39,016 nt of DNA from Gemmatimonadota bacterium. Lineage in GTDB: Bacteria; Gemmatimonadota; Gemmatimonadetes; Palauibacterales; KS3-K002. The stretch lies in contig CP070812.1 of the NCBI GenBank assembly GCA_020344015.1, positions 650,168-689,183 on the forward strand. Direction: 5' to 3'. The notes beneath the pieces are model-generated. The model did not search any database. It was not told the origin of the DNA and worked only from the letters and a program-made list of their open reading frames with translations. Below, piece by piece: positions 25,316-35,041 of the stretch. The position numbers and the translations under genes are program-made. The stretch's first letter is position 1, and each line of letters starts with the position of its first letter.

Positions 25316-26041
25316 TCAGAACCAGATCCCCATCCTGAGGCCGCGCGAGTCCATCTGCAGTTCCTCCGGAATATAGCGCGCCTTTCCCCGTGCCATGCGC
25401 CAGGCGCTCCAGGCTGCGGCGTACGCGTCGATCACATCTGGGGCCGCGGATTTGCGTACCCCGCCCAGCGCTTCGTCGACGCCGGAGAAGTGCTGCTCGA
25501 GCAGCGCCAGCCGTTCCGCCCTGCCTTTCTCGGAACGTTTCGACGAATCGAGCGGCTCGCCGCCGTTCATGATGCTGAAGCTCAGCTCGGGATGGACCTC
25601 GCGGATTCGAAGCTGCAGGTCGGGGGTCATCGCATCGTGGACCTCGCGCAACTTGGGCACAAGGCCGTACACCTGCTTGGTTATCCCGATCGTGTGGCGC
25701 GAGCTTGCTCGGGAGAGCGCCACCGCCTTCTCGTAGCAGTCGGCGGCGAGCACGGCCCTGACCGGCGGCGAAAAGACACTCGTCCCCCGTTTGCCCAGCA
25801 TCTGCCGCGCCTGGCGATCGCAGGCACGACCACCAGGCATCGCCACGGTCGGCAGCCCTATCGGGATGTCGACCGCTACGAAGCGCGGATGCTCCGGTAG
25901 GGCGATGATCTTGTGAAATGAATCGACTACCCGACACGACTCGCCGACGACCTTGCGTTCGCCGTTGAGCTCGAGGAGCACTACGAACCAGCCGTCCTTA
26001 CACCCATCCACCCCCGCCACGAATCTGCGACCCTCGTTCAT
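25316..26041 (-). CDS. DUF429 family protein (predicted RNase H-like fold)
   Basis: The protein has 241 residues from the ATG at 26041 (GAGG five bases upstream); longer in-frame starts upstream lack support. The family pattern is clear: FVAGVDGCKDGWFVVLLE at the N-terminus, FVAVDIPIGLP with an acidic residue, and RACDRQARQMLGKRGTSVF. DUF429 proteins are predicted nuclease-like enzymes from fold comparison; a biochemical role is not established here. It converges on copy E. Confidence 0.85.
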   Translation of the reverse strand: MNEGRRFVAGVDGCKDGWFVVLLELNGERKVVGESCRVVDSFHKIIALPEHPRFVAVDIPIGLPTVAMPGGRACDRQARQMLGKRGTSVFSPPVRAVLAADCYEKAVALSRASSRHTIGITKQVYGLVPKLREVHDAMTPDLQLRIREVHPELSFSIMNGGEPLDSSKRSEKGRAERLALLEQHFSGVDEALGGVRKSAAPDVIDAYAAAWSAWRMARGKARYIPEELQMDSRGLRMGIWF

Positions 26042-26425
26042 GACCGCCTCGCTCGGTACTGCCCCTGGCTGTCTCAGCAGAGATACATGCCCTAAAGGCC
26101 GGCTCGCGGCGAGGAAACGGACGTTGGCGGGTACCCCGTGCCGGCCGCTCGCGGTGGCTGCGGCTGTCTGTGTTGAGTGGCGGGAACTCACGGAGCCGCA
26201 AAGACCAGCAAGAATAATTTAGCAGAATGCGGCCACCCGTGACAATCGGGGCGGACGGAATGCTGAGGCGCCCATTCGAAAATCTGAATGCCGGGCCCGG
26301 CCCGGCGGCGCGGCGGCGGCCCTCCGAACGCCATAACCGTTTGTAGTAGAGTGAATTAGCACCTGGAGTGCGAAGTCCCGTACGTGGCATACGCCTTGCC
26401 CCCTGGCCAGCCGGAAGGGAGGATT
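26042..26425. other. divergent intergenic region between DUF429 and kinase genes
   Basis: These 384 bp carry no convincing gene. They hold the 12-bp palindrome GCCGGGCCCGGC (26290-26301), a GC-rich stretch and an AT-richer patch near 26336-26362 that may contain the kinase promoter. No -10/-35 pair is convincing. Confidence 0.5.
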
Positions 26426-27793
26426 ATGCCGCTTCGTTATCGACTTGCCGTGGCTTTTGTGGTCTTCGCGGCCGGGGCCCTCGGAATCGGGGGCTGGCTC
26501 GTGTATAGGTCTACGCGTGGCCTCCTGGAGGCCGGGCTAGACGAGAAGCTCGAGGCGGTGGCGGTGTCGGCGTCGCTGGGCATCGACGGCGACCTGGTGA
26601 GCCAGCTGCGCCCGGGGGACGAAGCGACGCGCCTGTTCCAGGCCTACTCGACGCGGCTGCGGGAATTGGCCCCCGTCTCGGCCAGCGCCTTCATCTTCGA
26701 CTCCGCCGGCGGATTGCTGGTCGCCTCCTGGCCCGGCCCGGCGATCGGCGATCGGGTGCATAGCCTCGACCTCTATGGTGCCGAGATCGAGGAGGCGCGG
26801 GCGACGGGCACCGCGACCACGACATTGTTCCAGGACGAGGGTGGCCGCTGGTACAAGCTCGGCTTCGTCCGGCTGGACGACGGTCCCGCGGTTCTAGCGG
26901 TGTCGATGCCGGCGAGCTTCCTCGAGCCGCTCGAGCGGCTGCGCGCGCAGATGATCAGCTTCGCGCTGGTCGCGCTGGCCGCCATCGCTCTGGCGGCGGC
27001 GATCCTGAGCCGCGGCCTCACCCGGGCCCTCGAGCAGCTCTCCGGGGCGGCCCGGCGGATCGGCGAGGGGCAGTACGCGGATCCGGTGCCCGCGGGCGCG
27101 GGCGGCGAGGTCGGGCAGCTCGCGCGGGCTTTGGAGGAGATGCGGGTCGCCATCATCCGGCGCGAGGAGGAGCTTCGCCTCATGCTCGCCCAGGTCGCAC
27201 ACGAGATCCGCAACCCGCTGGGCGGGATCGAGCTCTTCGCCGGCGCCGCCGCCGAGGGGCTACCCGTCGCGGACGAGCGCCGCGGGCACTTGGAGAAGAT
27301 CCGAGCTGAGGCGCGCGAACTGGACCGCGTGATCACCGATTTCCTCACCTTCGCCAAGCCGCAGGAACCGGCGCAGCGAAAGATCGACCTGCGCGAGCCG
27401 CTCGAGGAAGCCGCGCTGATGATCGGCGACGCCGGCGAGCTGGAGGTTCGGGTCGAGTTGCCCGCCGAGCCACTCTACATCGTGGCCGACCCCGATCAGG
27501 TGAAGCGCATAGCCGTCAACCTTTTGCGCAATGCCGTAGCAGCTGCGCAGCAACGTGTCGTGCTGACGGCGTCCGGCAACGGTGAGCGTGCAAGCTTGAC
27601 GGTCAGCGACGACGGGCCGGGGATCGCGGAGGATGTGCGCGACCGGATCTTTCAACCGTTCTTCACGACCCGGGCCGATGGCGCGGGCCTCGGCCTGGCG
27701 ATCGTGCGCAAGCTCGCCGAGGCGAACGCCGGGTCGGTGGACTTCGAGACGCGGGAGGGCGAAACGAGCTTCGTCGTGACGTTCGAGAACTGA
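26426..27793 (+). CDS. membrane sensor histidine kinase (NtrB/ZraS-like)
   Basis: The protein has 455 residues from the ATG at 26426, which has AGGGAGG three bases upstream; a GTG fourteen codons earlier lacks one. TM1 is about 7-27, a sensor domain of roughly 150 residues faces the periplasm, and TM2 is about 177-197. A HAMP region and the H box LAQVAHEIRNPLGG (His259) follow, then the N box NLLRNAV, the G1 box VSDDGPGIAEDV, an F box FQPFFTTRADGAGLGLAI and the G2 region. It should phosphorylate the NtrC-type regulator encoded next on the same strand. The signal is unknown. Confidence 0.92.
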   Translation: MPLRYRLAVAFVVFAAGALGIGGWLVYRSTRGLLEAGLDEKLEAVAVSASLGIDGDLVSQLRPGDEATRLFQAYSTRLRELAPVSASAFIFDSAGGLLVASWPGPAIGDRVHSLDLYGAEIEEARATGTATTTLFQDEGGRWYKLGFVRLDDGPAVLAVSMPASFLEPLERLRAQMISFALVALAAIALAAAILSRGLTRALEQLSGAARRIGEGQYADPVPAGAGGEVGQLARALEEMRVAIIRREEELRLMLAQVAHEIRNPLGGIELFAGAAAEGLPVADERRGHLEKIRAEARELDRVITDFLTFAKPQEPAQRKIDLREPLEEAALMIGDAGELEVRVELPAEPLYIVADPDQVKRIAVNLLRNAVAAAQQRVVLTASGNGERASLTVSDDGPGIAEDVRDRIFQPFFTTRADGAGLGLAIVRKLAEANAGSVDFETREGETSFVVTFEN

Positions 27794-28181
27794 AGAGCTG
27801 CCGTGGGCCTGTGCAGTCGACGGGAACTGAGCGTCGGGGGAGCAGCTGTGCAGGCCGCGGTGGCCTCGAGGGGTGATAGATATAGTGGGCGCGCGCAACG
27901 ATGTAGCAGTACCGTCCTGGGCGGATGTTAGGGCGGGTTCGCATCGGGTTCTCGACAGAGCGCGCGCCCGACCTGGAGGCGGTGACGGTGCCCTATCCGG
28001 CGGTGGGGTTGAGGGAGGTCTTGGGCGCCGTTGCCGCCACCGAGCCGCCGGATGCGCCGGGCCGGTTCTCCCCTGAGCGTGCCGGTCTCGTGCTCGGCCC
28101 GAGGTTGGCTTCGGGGGAGCCCGGCCGGTGCCCGGCGGCCTGGGGATTGCATTACCCGGCGGCCTTGCCGAGAGTAGAGGT
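27794..28181 (+). other. 388-bp gap between kinase and regulator genes
   Basis: The kinase and its regulator are separated by an unusually long GC-rich gap. A 90-codon open frame at 27925-28197 has G/C-rich third positions but no ribosome site or recognisable protein, and it overlaps the regulator start, so I do not call it. The sigma-54-like element lies at its 3' end. Confidence 0.5.
28137..28151 (+). promoter_or_regulatory. candidate sigma-54 promoter upstream of the NtrC-type gene
   Basis: GGCCTGGGGATTGCA has GG and GC separated by ten bases, with the TTGCA of the -12 element intact and the -24 element matching as GGC-x2-G. The GC of the -12 element ends 31 bp before the ATG. It would let the regulator activate its own gene, as some sigma-54 activators do. 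The -24 match is partial. Confidence 0.35.
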
Positions 28182-29542
<1,361 letters not shown>

Positions 29543-29546
<4 letters not shown>

Positions 29547-30508
29547 GTCACGCGTTGCGCCTCGCCATCCCCATCGCCTTGGGCCTCGCCATCGCCATCG
29601 GCGACGCGGCGGCGCAGGAGACGCGCGTCGACTCGCTGAGACTCGCGCGCGGCGCGGCCGCGGCTCACGTCTCGGAGCTCGTGACAGCCCGCGACAGCGC
29701 ACAGGCCTGGGCGGAGCGGCTCTACCGACTGATCCCCGAAGCCCGGGAACAGGGCACAGACGCGCTCCGCCATACGCTGGCCGTGGCCCAGTTCGCCGCC
29801 GATAGCCTCGACACACTGGACGCGTCGCTGGCGGAGGCGCTGAGTGCGGAGCGCGAAGCGCGGGAGGCGCTCATCGTCGAATTGGAGTCCGAGCTGGCGC
29901 GGACGCTCGACGATGCAGAGACCGCGCCGCCGATCCAGAAGGCGGCGCTCACCCAGCACGCCCAGTCGCTGGCCAGCGAGCTCGCGGCTATTCGGGCACC
30001 ACTGCAACTGCCGGCCACCGAGCTGCCCACCGTCGCCGTCGAGCCCGGCGACGGGCCCGAGGAGATCGCGCTCAAGGCCGACTTCCTCTCCGATCGCGCG
30101 ACGCAGTTGCGGAGCGCCGCCGACGTTGTGGCCTCCGAGATCACGCGGGTCGAGAGACGCGGCGAGCTACAGGATGAGATGCGGCGGCTGGTCGCCGAGG
30201 TCCGCCTGTTCGATGAGGCGGGGCTGCCGCCCGTGGCGGCCGAAGCGGGCGAGACGGAGAACGTGACACAGCCGACCTTCGATGAGACCAGCACTCGCCT
30301 GGGGCCCGGAGATGTGGCCGTCGCCCCGGCGGGTGAGCGGGCCCTCGATCTCCCGATCCTACCGGTCGAAGGTGACGTTCAGTTACCGCTGGACGAGGCG
30401 ACCCTGCTCGATCAGCTCGGCCGACTGCGAGAGGATCTGCTGCGACGCGCCGAGGCGCTCGACCGCCAGGCGGAAGAGTTCCGGCGGCTGCTCAGGGGGC
30501 CACCCTGA
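29543..30508 (+). CDS. exported coiled-coil protein of unknown function
   Basis: The 321-residue protein has a signal peptide (RLAIPIALGLAIAIGDAAAQ) followed by long Ala/Glu/Arg/Leu-rich helices, for example LAEALSAEREAREALIVELE and LSDRATQLRSAADVVASE. It ends RREALDRQAEEF-like. It probably resides in the periplasm. Both ends overlap neighbours (ATGA with the regulator, TGATG with the barrel gene), so the three are made together. No named family is recognised; a periplasmic adaptor or spacer is the simplest reading. Confidence 0.8.
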
Positions 30509-31533
30509 TGCGCGCCGCCGCGATCGCCGCCGGCGTCGTGGCGACTTTTACCTTCGCCGCCCCGCTTCCCGCCCAGTCGCTGCGCAGTGACCTATCCGCC
30601 GGACCCGAGCTACTCTTTTTCGAAGCCAACGACGTTAGCGAAGGTTCGTTCGCCGCCCGGGCCAGTGGCGGACTCTTCTGGACGACGCGCTCCAGCGCCG
30701 TTGTGTTCACCGTCGAGCCACGCGCCGGCCTCAGGTTCCTCAGCTTCGAGGACCACACCTCGTCTGAGTTGATCGCCGACCTCATGGCATCGCTCGGCAG
30801 CAGCGCCCGCGCTGGGCGTCTGCGTTGGCAGGTCGGTGTCAGGGGAAAGCTGCGCGATCTCACCGACCCGCCTCAGCTGCCGGTCTACCTCGAGCCGGGG
30901 CGCGGTGAAGGCTGGGCGGACGCCGTGGTCGGCCTACACATCGGCCGCGGTTGGACTATCGAGGCGCGTGGCTCGGCCGGGCTCGTCCGCTACACGCCGC
31001 CCGAGTGGCGCGTCCTCGATCGCAACGGCGCGCTCGGCGCCCTGAGCGTCAATCACGCGCTGGGCCCCGGCGTGGGACGCTTCACCGTCGCCGTCGGCGG
31101 CGAAGAGTACACCGATCCCTTCGCCTTCAATCGCGAGGATAGCCGCTGGGGGCTGAGGCTCGATTGGGCCACCGCCGAGACGATCTTTCTACAGCTCGAA
31201 GGCGGACTCGGCTGGGGCTACTCCAACATCGCCGGCTTCGACTATCGCTCGCAGCGCGCCGCGCTCCTCATGTCGGCGCCGGTCGGTAGCGCATCGGCCC
31301 AGATCTACGCCGGCATCGCCTTCAAGCGCTACACCGATCCCGGACCGTCCGACGCGCTGGTCGCGCCCAGCGATCGCGATACCGGAAGCTTCGTCATCGT
31401 TCAGGCGACCCACCCGCTCGGCGCCAAGACGAGCCTCCACCTGCGCGGCGAGTGGTCGCGCAGCGAGACCGGTTTCCGCAACCAGTACTTCCAACGCCTC
31501 GGGTTCAGCGCGCTGTTCAGTTTCCGGAGATAG
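30508..31533 (+). CDS. outer-membrane beta-barrel protein
   Basis: The 341-residue protein has a signal peptide (MRAAAIAAGVVATFTFAAPLPAQ) and many amphipathic strands with aromatic girdles (GGLFWTTRSSAVVFTVEP, LHLRGEWSRSETGFRN). The last strand, LGFSALFSFRR, suits BAM recognition. Fourteen or so strands fit the length. Its start overlaps the coiled-coil stop (TGATG). It is likely the terminal gene of the operon with the regulator. Confidence 0.82.
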   Translation: MRAAAIAAGVVATFTFAAPLPAQSLRSDLSAGPELLFFEANDVSEGSFAARASGGLFWTTRSSAVVFTVEPRAGLRFLSFEDHTSSELIADLMASLGSSARAGRLRWQVGVRGKLRDLTDPPQLPVYLEPGRGEGWADAVVGLHIGRGWTIEARGSAGLVRYTPPEWRVLDRNGALGALSVNHALGPGVGRFTVAVGGEEYTDPFAFNREDSRWGLRLDWATAETIFLQLEGGLGWGYSNIAGFDYRSQRAALLMSAPVGSASAQIYAGIAFKRYTDPGPSDALVAPSDRDTGSFVIVQATHPLGAKTSLHLRGEWSRSETGFRNQYFQRLGFSALFSFRR

Positions 31534-31665
31534 AGGGTCGGGTCGGCTTGGGGGCCCTTGAGCTTCACCGCTCGCGTGCACGGGTGGGCAGCGTAGCGCC
31601 ATCAGGCCCGCTCGCGAGTTACGCTCGTAGGACCCCCAGCGCCTCCCCGACGGGACACCCCACCT

Positions 31666-31697
31666 TTGACGATCTGTTGAGGCTGACGTGCTACTGT
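31666..31697 (+). promoter_or_regulatory. possible tRNA promoter
   Basis: TTGACG (31666-31671) is followed 17 bases later by TGCTAC (31689-31694), about 70 bp before the tRNA. The -10 is weak. It is placed as expected for a tRNA promoter. Confidence 0.3.
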
Positions 31698-31767
31698 GAG
31701 TGCGGTCTGTGAGGCTGCTTGGCGGTAGCGAGCGGTACAGCCGGTCTCGTCATCTCATGGCTAAGGT

Positions 31768-31851
31768 GCCCCCGTGGCGGAATTGGCAGACGCACCTGCT
31801 TGCCCAGCAGGCGACCGAATGGTCGTGTGGGTTCCAATCCCACCGGGGGCA
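31768..31851 (+). tRNA. class II tRNA with leucine-type body and GCC (Gly) anticodon
   Basis: The cloverleaf is complete. The 7-bp acceptor is GCCCCCG (31768-31774) with CGGGGGC (31844-31850), discriminator A73, and CCA is not encoded. The D-arm GCGGAATTGGCAGACGC matches bacterial tRNA-Leu. The anticodon arm is CCTGC-TTGCCCA-GCAGG, the long variable arm GACC-GAAT-GGTC, and the T-arm GTGGG-TTCCAAT-CCCAC. The loop gives anticodon GCC (31802-31804) with U33, which reads glycine codons. Oddities are C at position 37 and C at 57, both normally purines. U8-A14 and A15-U48 are kept. Leucine charging is likely because LeuRS largely ignores the anticodon (known for E. coli). Confidence 0.9.
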
Positions 31852-31884
31852 CGCAAACCACGCTTGTAAGCTCCGAGGAAATGC

Positions 31885-31914
31885 TTGACTTTTCATCGCT
31901 GGCGAGCGTAAAGT
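31885..31914 (+). promoter_or_regulatory. candidate sigma-70 promoter just after the tRNA
   Basis: TTGACT (31885-31890), an 18-bp spacer and TAAAGT (31909-31914) make a reasonable -35/-10 pair. Transcription would start near 31921, on the anti-anticodon sequence described below. No gene lies between here and the terminator. Confidence 0.4.
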
Positions 31915-31919
31915 CGAAT

Positions 31920-31985
31920 TGCTGGGCAAGCGAAAGCCGTTTCGTCACGGAATAAAGCCCGGAGGAGACATCCTCCGGGCTTGGC
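31920..31985 (+). ncRNA. candidate small RNA carrying an anti-anticodon sequence
   Basis: TGCTGGGCAAGC (31920-31931) is perfectly complementary to 31798-31809, which covers the whole anticodon loop and part of the stem of the upstream tRNA; G-U pairs could extend it by one on each side. It sits just after a promoter-like pair and before a strong hairpin with few thymines downstream on this strand. Existence of a transcript is inferred; the complementarity is seen directly. Confidence 0.3.
31957..31980 (-). terminator. Rho-independent terminator for the ada-like gene (possibly bidirectional)
   Basis: GCCCGGAGGA (31957-31966) and TCCTCCGGGC (31971-31980) form a perfect 10-bp stem with a GACA loop. 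On the minus strand it is followed by TTTATT, 20 bp beyond the ada-like stop. On the plus strand only TT follows. Confidence 0.8.
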
Positions 31986-31999
31986 GTTTGTAGCGACCT

Positions 32000-33079
32000 T
32001 CAGCCTTGGTGCTTGAGCTCGAGGTCCTGGTGCTTGAGCTCGAGGTCGAGCAGGAAGCGCTTCCGCCACAGGCCACCCCCGTAACCCGTCAGGCGACCGT
32101 CATTCCCGACCACCCGGTGGCAGGGGATTATTATCGCCAGACGGTTGTCGCCGTTGGCGCGTCCCACGGCGCGTTGCGCCTTCGGCTTGCCGATCGCCCG
32201 CGCCTCGTCGGCATAGGCGCGCGTCTCGCCGTACGGAATCGTGCGCAGGTAATCCCAGCAGGCGACCTGGAAGTCGGTGCCCGGATAGATGAGCGGAACG
32301 GTGAACTCGCGCAGCTCGCCGTCGAAGTAACGCTTCAGCTCGTCATCCAGCCGGGCGATGTGCTCGTGCTCTCCCGGCAAGACCTCGGCCTTGAAGTGTT
32401 TGTTGAGGCGCTTGACCTGGGTCTCCAGCATCCGCCGGTCGGCGAACTCGAGCATGCAAACGCCTTCGTCGTTCGCCGCCGCCACCATCGGTCCGAGCGG
32501 GGTGAGCAGGCGCGTCGCTTTGATGCTGTCGGCGTCGCGCCTCGCGCCGGGCGTCCCGTTGAACGTCCGGCCGAACGCGTCGCGGAAACCGCTCAGCGAT
32601 TCGAAGCCGTGATCGTAGGCGGCGCTGGTAAGGTCGTCGCCGTGCCGGATGCGCCCCAGCGCCAGCCCCAGTCGCCGCGCCCGTTGGTAGGCCTGGAAAG
32701 TCATCCCGTGGTTCGCCTGGAACCAGCGGCGCACGCGGCCGGGATCGAGTTGCAGCGCCCGCAGGTCGGCGTCCTTCCAGCGGCGGCTCGGATCGGCCTC
32801 GACCTCATCCAGTAGGGGACGCAGCCAGTCGGGCACCTCACCGTCCGGCTCCAACGGCCGGCAGCGTAGGCACGGCCGGTAGCCGGCCAGCAGCGCCTGC
32901 TGGGTCGACGGATAGTACTCGACGTTCTCTTCCAGCGGCTTCCGCGCCGTGCAGGTCGGGCGGCAGAAGATGCCCGTCGTTCGAATGGCGGCGAAGAAGA
33001 CGCCTTCGTACGAGGCGTCGCGGTCACAGAGCGCCCGGTACATCTCGGGGGCCGGCGGCAGATTGGCTGTCGTGTCCAT
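32000..33079 (-). CDS. ada: Ada-type bifunctional regulator / methylated-DNA-protein cysteine methyltransferase
   Basis: The 359-residue protein has all three parts of Ada. An N-terminal zinc-cysteine domain takes methyl groups from phosphotriesters (Cys39, Cys43, Cys70, Cys73 in FCRPTC and RPCLRC). An AraC-type HTH region follows (RWKDADLRALQLDPGRVRRW to RDAFGRTFNGTPG). The O6-methylguanine transferase domain has PCHRV with acceptor Cys320. It should repair alkylation damage and activate its own regulon. The C-terminus carries a duplicated LELKHQD heptapeptide. A terminator lies downstream. Confidence 0.95.
   Translation of the reverse strand: MDTTANLPPAPEMYRALCDRDASYEGVFFAAIRTTGIFCRPTCTARKPLEENVEYYPSTQQALLAGYRPCLRCRPLEPDGEVPDWLRPLLDEVEADPSRRWKDADLRALQLDPGRVRRWFQANHGMTFQAYQRARRLGLALGRIRHGDDLTSAAYDHGFESLSGFRDAFGRTFNGTPGARRDADSIKATRLLTPLGPMVAAANDEGVCMLEFADRRMLETQVKRLNKHFKAEVLPGEHEHIARLDDELKRYFDGELREFTVPLIYPGTDFQVACWDYLRTIPYGETRAYADEARAIGKPKAQRAVGRANGDNRLAIIIPCHRVVGNDGRLTGYGGGLWRKRFLLDLELKHQDLELKHQG
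32006..32047 (-). repeat. 21-bp tandem duplication at the 3' end of the ada-like gene
   Basis: The unit ending GGTGCTTGAGCTCGAGGTC (plus strand) occurs twice, at 32006-32026 and 32027-32047, with one mismatch. It encodes LELKHQD twice as an extra tail after the transferase domain. Confidence 0.9.
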
Positions 33080-33152
33080 GCTGCCAATCTACGCGTGGGT
33101 CGGCGGATTTCCACCGAAAAATGTGCGGTGAATTCAGCCGGCGGTTGGGCGT

Positions 33153-33593
33153 TCAGGGAGCGGTCGCAGCGGAGCGTATCCCGTAGTCGATTGTCAGGTT
33201 GAGGACCGTGATCTTGCCGGCGACGATCGTGAAGTCATTGGCCTCGGTGAACTGCTCGTAGAGTCCCTGGGTTGTGAAGATTACGTACTTGCCTGCTTTG
33301 AGTTCCAAATGGTAGAACCCCCGATCGTCCGCACGGGTCTGCGCCACGACGTGCTCGCCACGGCTGTCGTGGACGATCACGCTGTAACCCGGGTAGGGGC
33401 CGTCGCAAGGTGGGAGCTGGGGGCTGGAGGGAGGGCAGGGGAAGCCCACCAGGTGGACGATCCCTTCCAGGACGCCCATATCCCCATCCAGGCCCGCCAG
33501 CTTTTCGCTCGAGATGCCGCCGCATGATAGCAGCGCCAGCAGCCCGAGCAGTAGGAACGGGACGATAACGGAAAGTGGGATGCGCAGTTTCAT
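33153..33593 (-). CDS. lipoprotein with carboxypeptidase-regulatory-like (transthyretin-like) domain
   Basis: The protein has 146 residues from the ATG at 33593, with AGGAGG eleven bases upstream; an ATG seventeen codons earlier is less likely. The signal (VIVPFLLLGLLALLSCGG) ends in a lipobox. The mature part has VLEGIVHLVGFPCPP, YSVIVHDSRGEHVVAQTRAD and GFYHLELKAGKYVIFTT, a typical small beta-sandwich of the regulatory-like group. Such domains bind or stabilise partner envelope proteins or sugars. Role unknown. Confidence 0.8.
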   Translation of the reverse strand: MKLRIPLSVIVPFLLLGLLALLSCGGISSEKLAGLDGDMGVLEGIVHLVGFPCPPSSPQLPPCDGPYPGYSVIVHDSRGEHVVAQTRADDRGFYHLELKAGKYVIFTTQGLYEQFTEANDFTIVAGKITVLNLTIDYGIRSAATAP

Positions 33594-33833
33594 CGAGTGC
33601 TGGTCCTCCTGCAGCGCATAACCCGTACGGCGATCCTCTTGCACGTTCCTATCAAGGCAACCGGCGTGCCGGAATGCCGCGCAGACGGACTTGTCTCTAA
33701 TCCGTTGTCGGTAAAGCGATTATGACCCAAGCCGGGTGGGCTGCGGGAGCGCCTGTGGTCCGTGTTCGACAGCTTTTCGAACGAGTCGGCTCAGTATTCC
33801 GAAACGAGCGGTCCCACGAGCGGCGAAGGGCCG

Positions 33834-34802
33834 TCAGCAGTGCGCCGCCTCGCACAACCGGTCCGCCAGCGCCGTCATCCGGTGGGGATCGGGCAAGCCC
33901 TCGATCCAGCGCTGGGGGATCGCCGACGCCCCGAACTTGGCACCCAGCACCGCGCCCGCCACGGCGCCATTGGTGTCGGTATCGCCGCCGGCGCGGATCA
34001 CCTCGAGCAGCGTGGTCTCGAAGTCGCGGGCGTTGAGCAAGGCCCAGAGACCCGCCGTCATCGCTCGTACCGTGTAGCCGATCGACGACGACTCGTCCAG
34101 GTCGAGGCCGCCCAGGTCGCTAGTCGCCGAGTGGCGGACCGCCTCGCCGACCTCCTCCGGCGCGCCCACCCCGTCCAGCCCGTCGGCCAGCTCGTGCAGC
34201 GTCCAGTGGGTCCCGGCGAGCGCGTGGGCGATGGCGGCGCAGGTCGCCGCCGTCGTCCAAACGCAGCGCGGGTCGTAATGGGTTACCCGGGCGCTGTGGC
34301 CGGCGTCTTCGACCAGGCGGACCGGGTCGCGCCGCCAGCGCAGCGCCACCGGCGCGCAGCGCATCACGGCGCCGTTGCCCGCGGCATAGCGACCCGACTC
34401 CTCCCAGACCTCGCGCGCCGCGTCGGTTCCCTGGGTGCCCGCCCTCGCTTTCACCAGGACGTAGTACGTCTGTCTACCCATGCCGCGGCCGCTCTCCGCC
34501 GCCCAGCGCAGCAGCCGCGCCATGTATGCGTCGGCGTCCAGTGGCCCCTCCAGCAGGCACTCGGCCAGCTCGATCGCCTGGGCGACGTCGTCGTCCCAAG
34601 GCGCATCGGCTTCCTCCGGCCGGATGACGCGTAGCCGGTCCGGCGGTATCGAGCTTATGTCGAGGGCGGAAAACCCCTCGACGGGCACGCCCAGCGCGTT
34701 GCCGATGGCCAGCCCCAACAGGGCTCCGCGGTAGCGGTCGCGCTCGACTTCGGGGTCGAGGTCCCGGGAGGCGGGCATGAGGAAGCGCAGCAGTGGTTCC
34801 AT
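33834..34802 (-). CDS. ADP-ribosylglycohydrolase homologue with altered first metal motif
   Basis: The protein has 322 residues from the ATG at 34802; no ribosome site is evident, but the fold begins here (RYRGALLGLAIGNALGVPVEGF). The second metal motif GGDTDTNGAVAGAVLGAKFG is intact, while the first is WDDDVAQAIELAE instead of the usual TDDT. These enzymes remove ADP-ribose from proteins or nucleic acids. With the changed motif, activity is uncertain. It is divergent from the GYF/RDD protein gene with 239 bp between. Confidence 0.87.
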   Translation of the reverse strand: MEPLLRFLMPASRDLDPEVERDRYRGALLGLAIGNALGVPVEGFSALDISSIPPDRLRVIRPEEADAPWDDDVAQAIELAECLLEGPLDADAYMARLLRWAAESGRGMGRQTYYVLVKARAGTQGTDAAREVWEESGRYAAGNGAVMRCAPVALRWRRDPVRLVEDAGHSARVTHYDPRCVWTTAATCAAIAHALAGTHWTLHELADGLDGVGAPEEVGEAVRHSATSDLGGLDLDESSSIGYTVRAMTAGLWALLNARDFETTLLEVIRAGGDTDTNGAVAGAVLGAKFGASAIPQRWIEGLPDPHRMTALADRLCEAAHC

Positions 34803-35041
34803 GTCGATTCTAATGTAGCGAGTGGCCGCGGTCGGCGCCGGAGGTGCCCTTGGACCTCGTCGGAACCTCCGCCCGACGTAGAGGGGTACCAAGGGTTGGC
34901 AGCCGCTTGGGATGCGGCCGCCGTCCCCGCGTCCATCCCCCCTGGACCCTGCATTCTGCCTTGCTTTCCCTGGAGACGCCCTCGAGCGGCACAGCCGTCC
35001 CCGTTCGCCGGGCCGTCGCTCCTCGGTCACGGGAGGTCAGC

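Noticed and set aside
31691..31948. An 85-codon open frame on the minus strand over the tRNA (contains VGLEPTRPF)
   Set aside because: This peptide is the well-known spurious translation of the antisense of tRNA-Leu genes; the tRNA explains the sequence.
31860..31985. T-box riboswitch reading the anti-anticodon match
   Set aside because: No T-box antiterminator motif or downstream plus-strand gene is present; the next gene is on the other strand.
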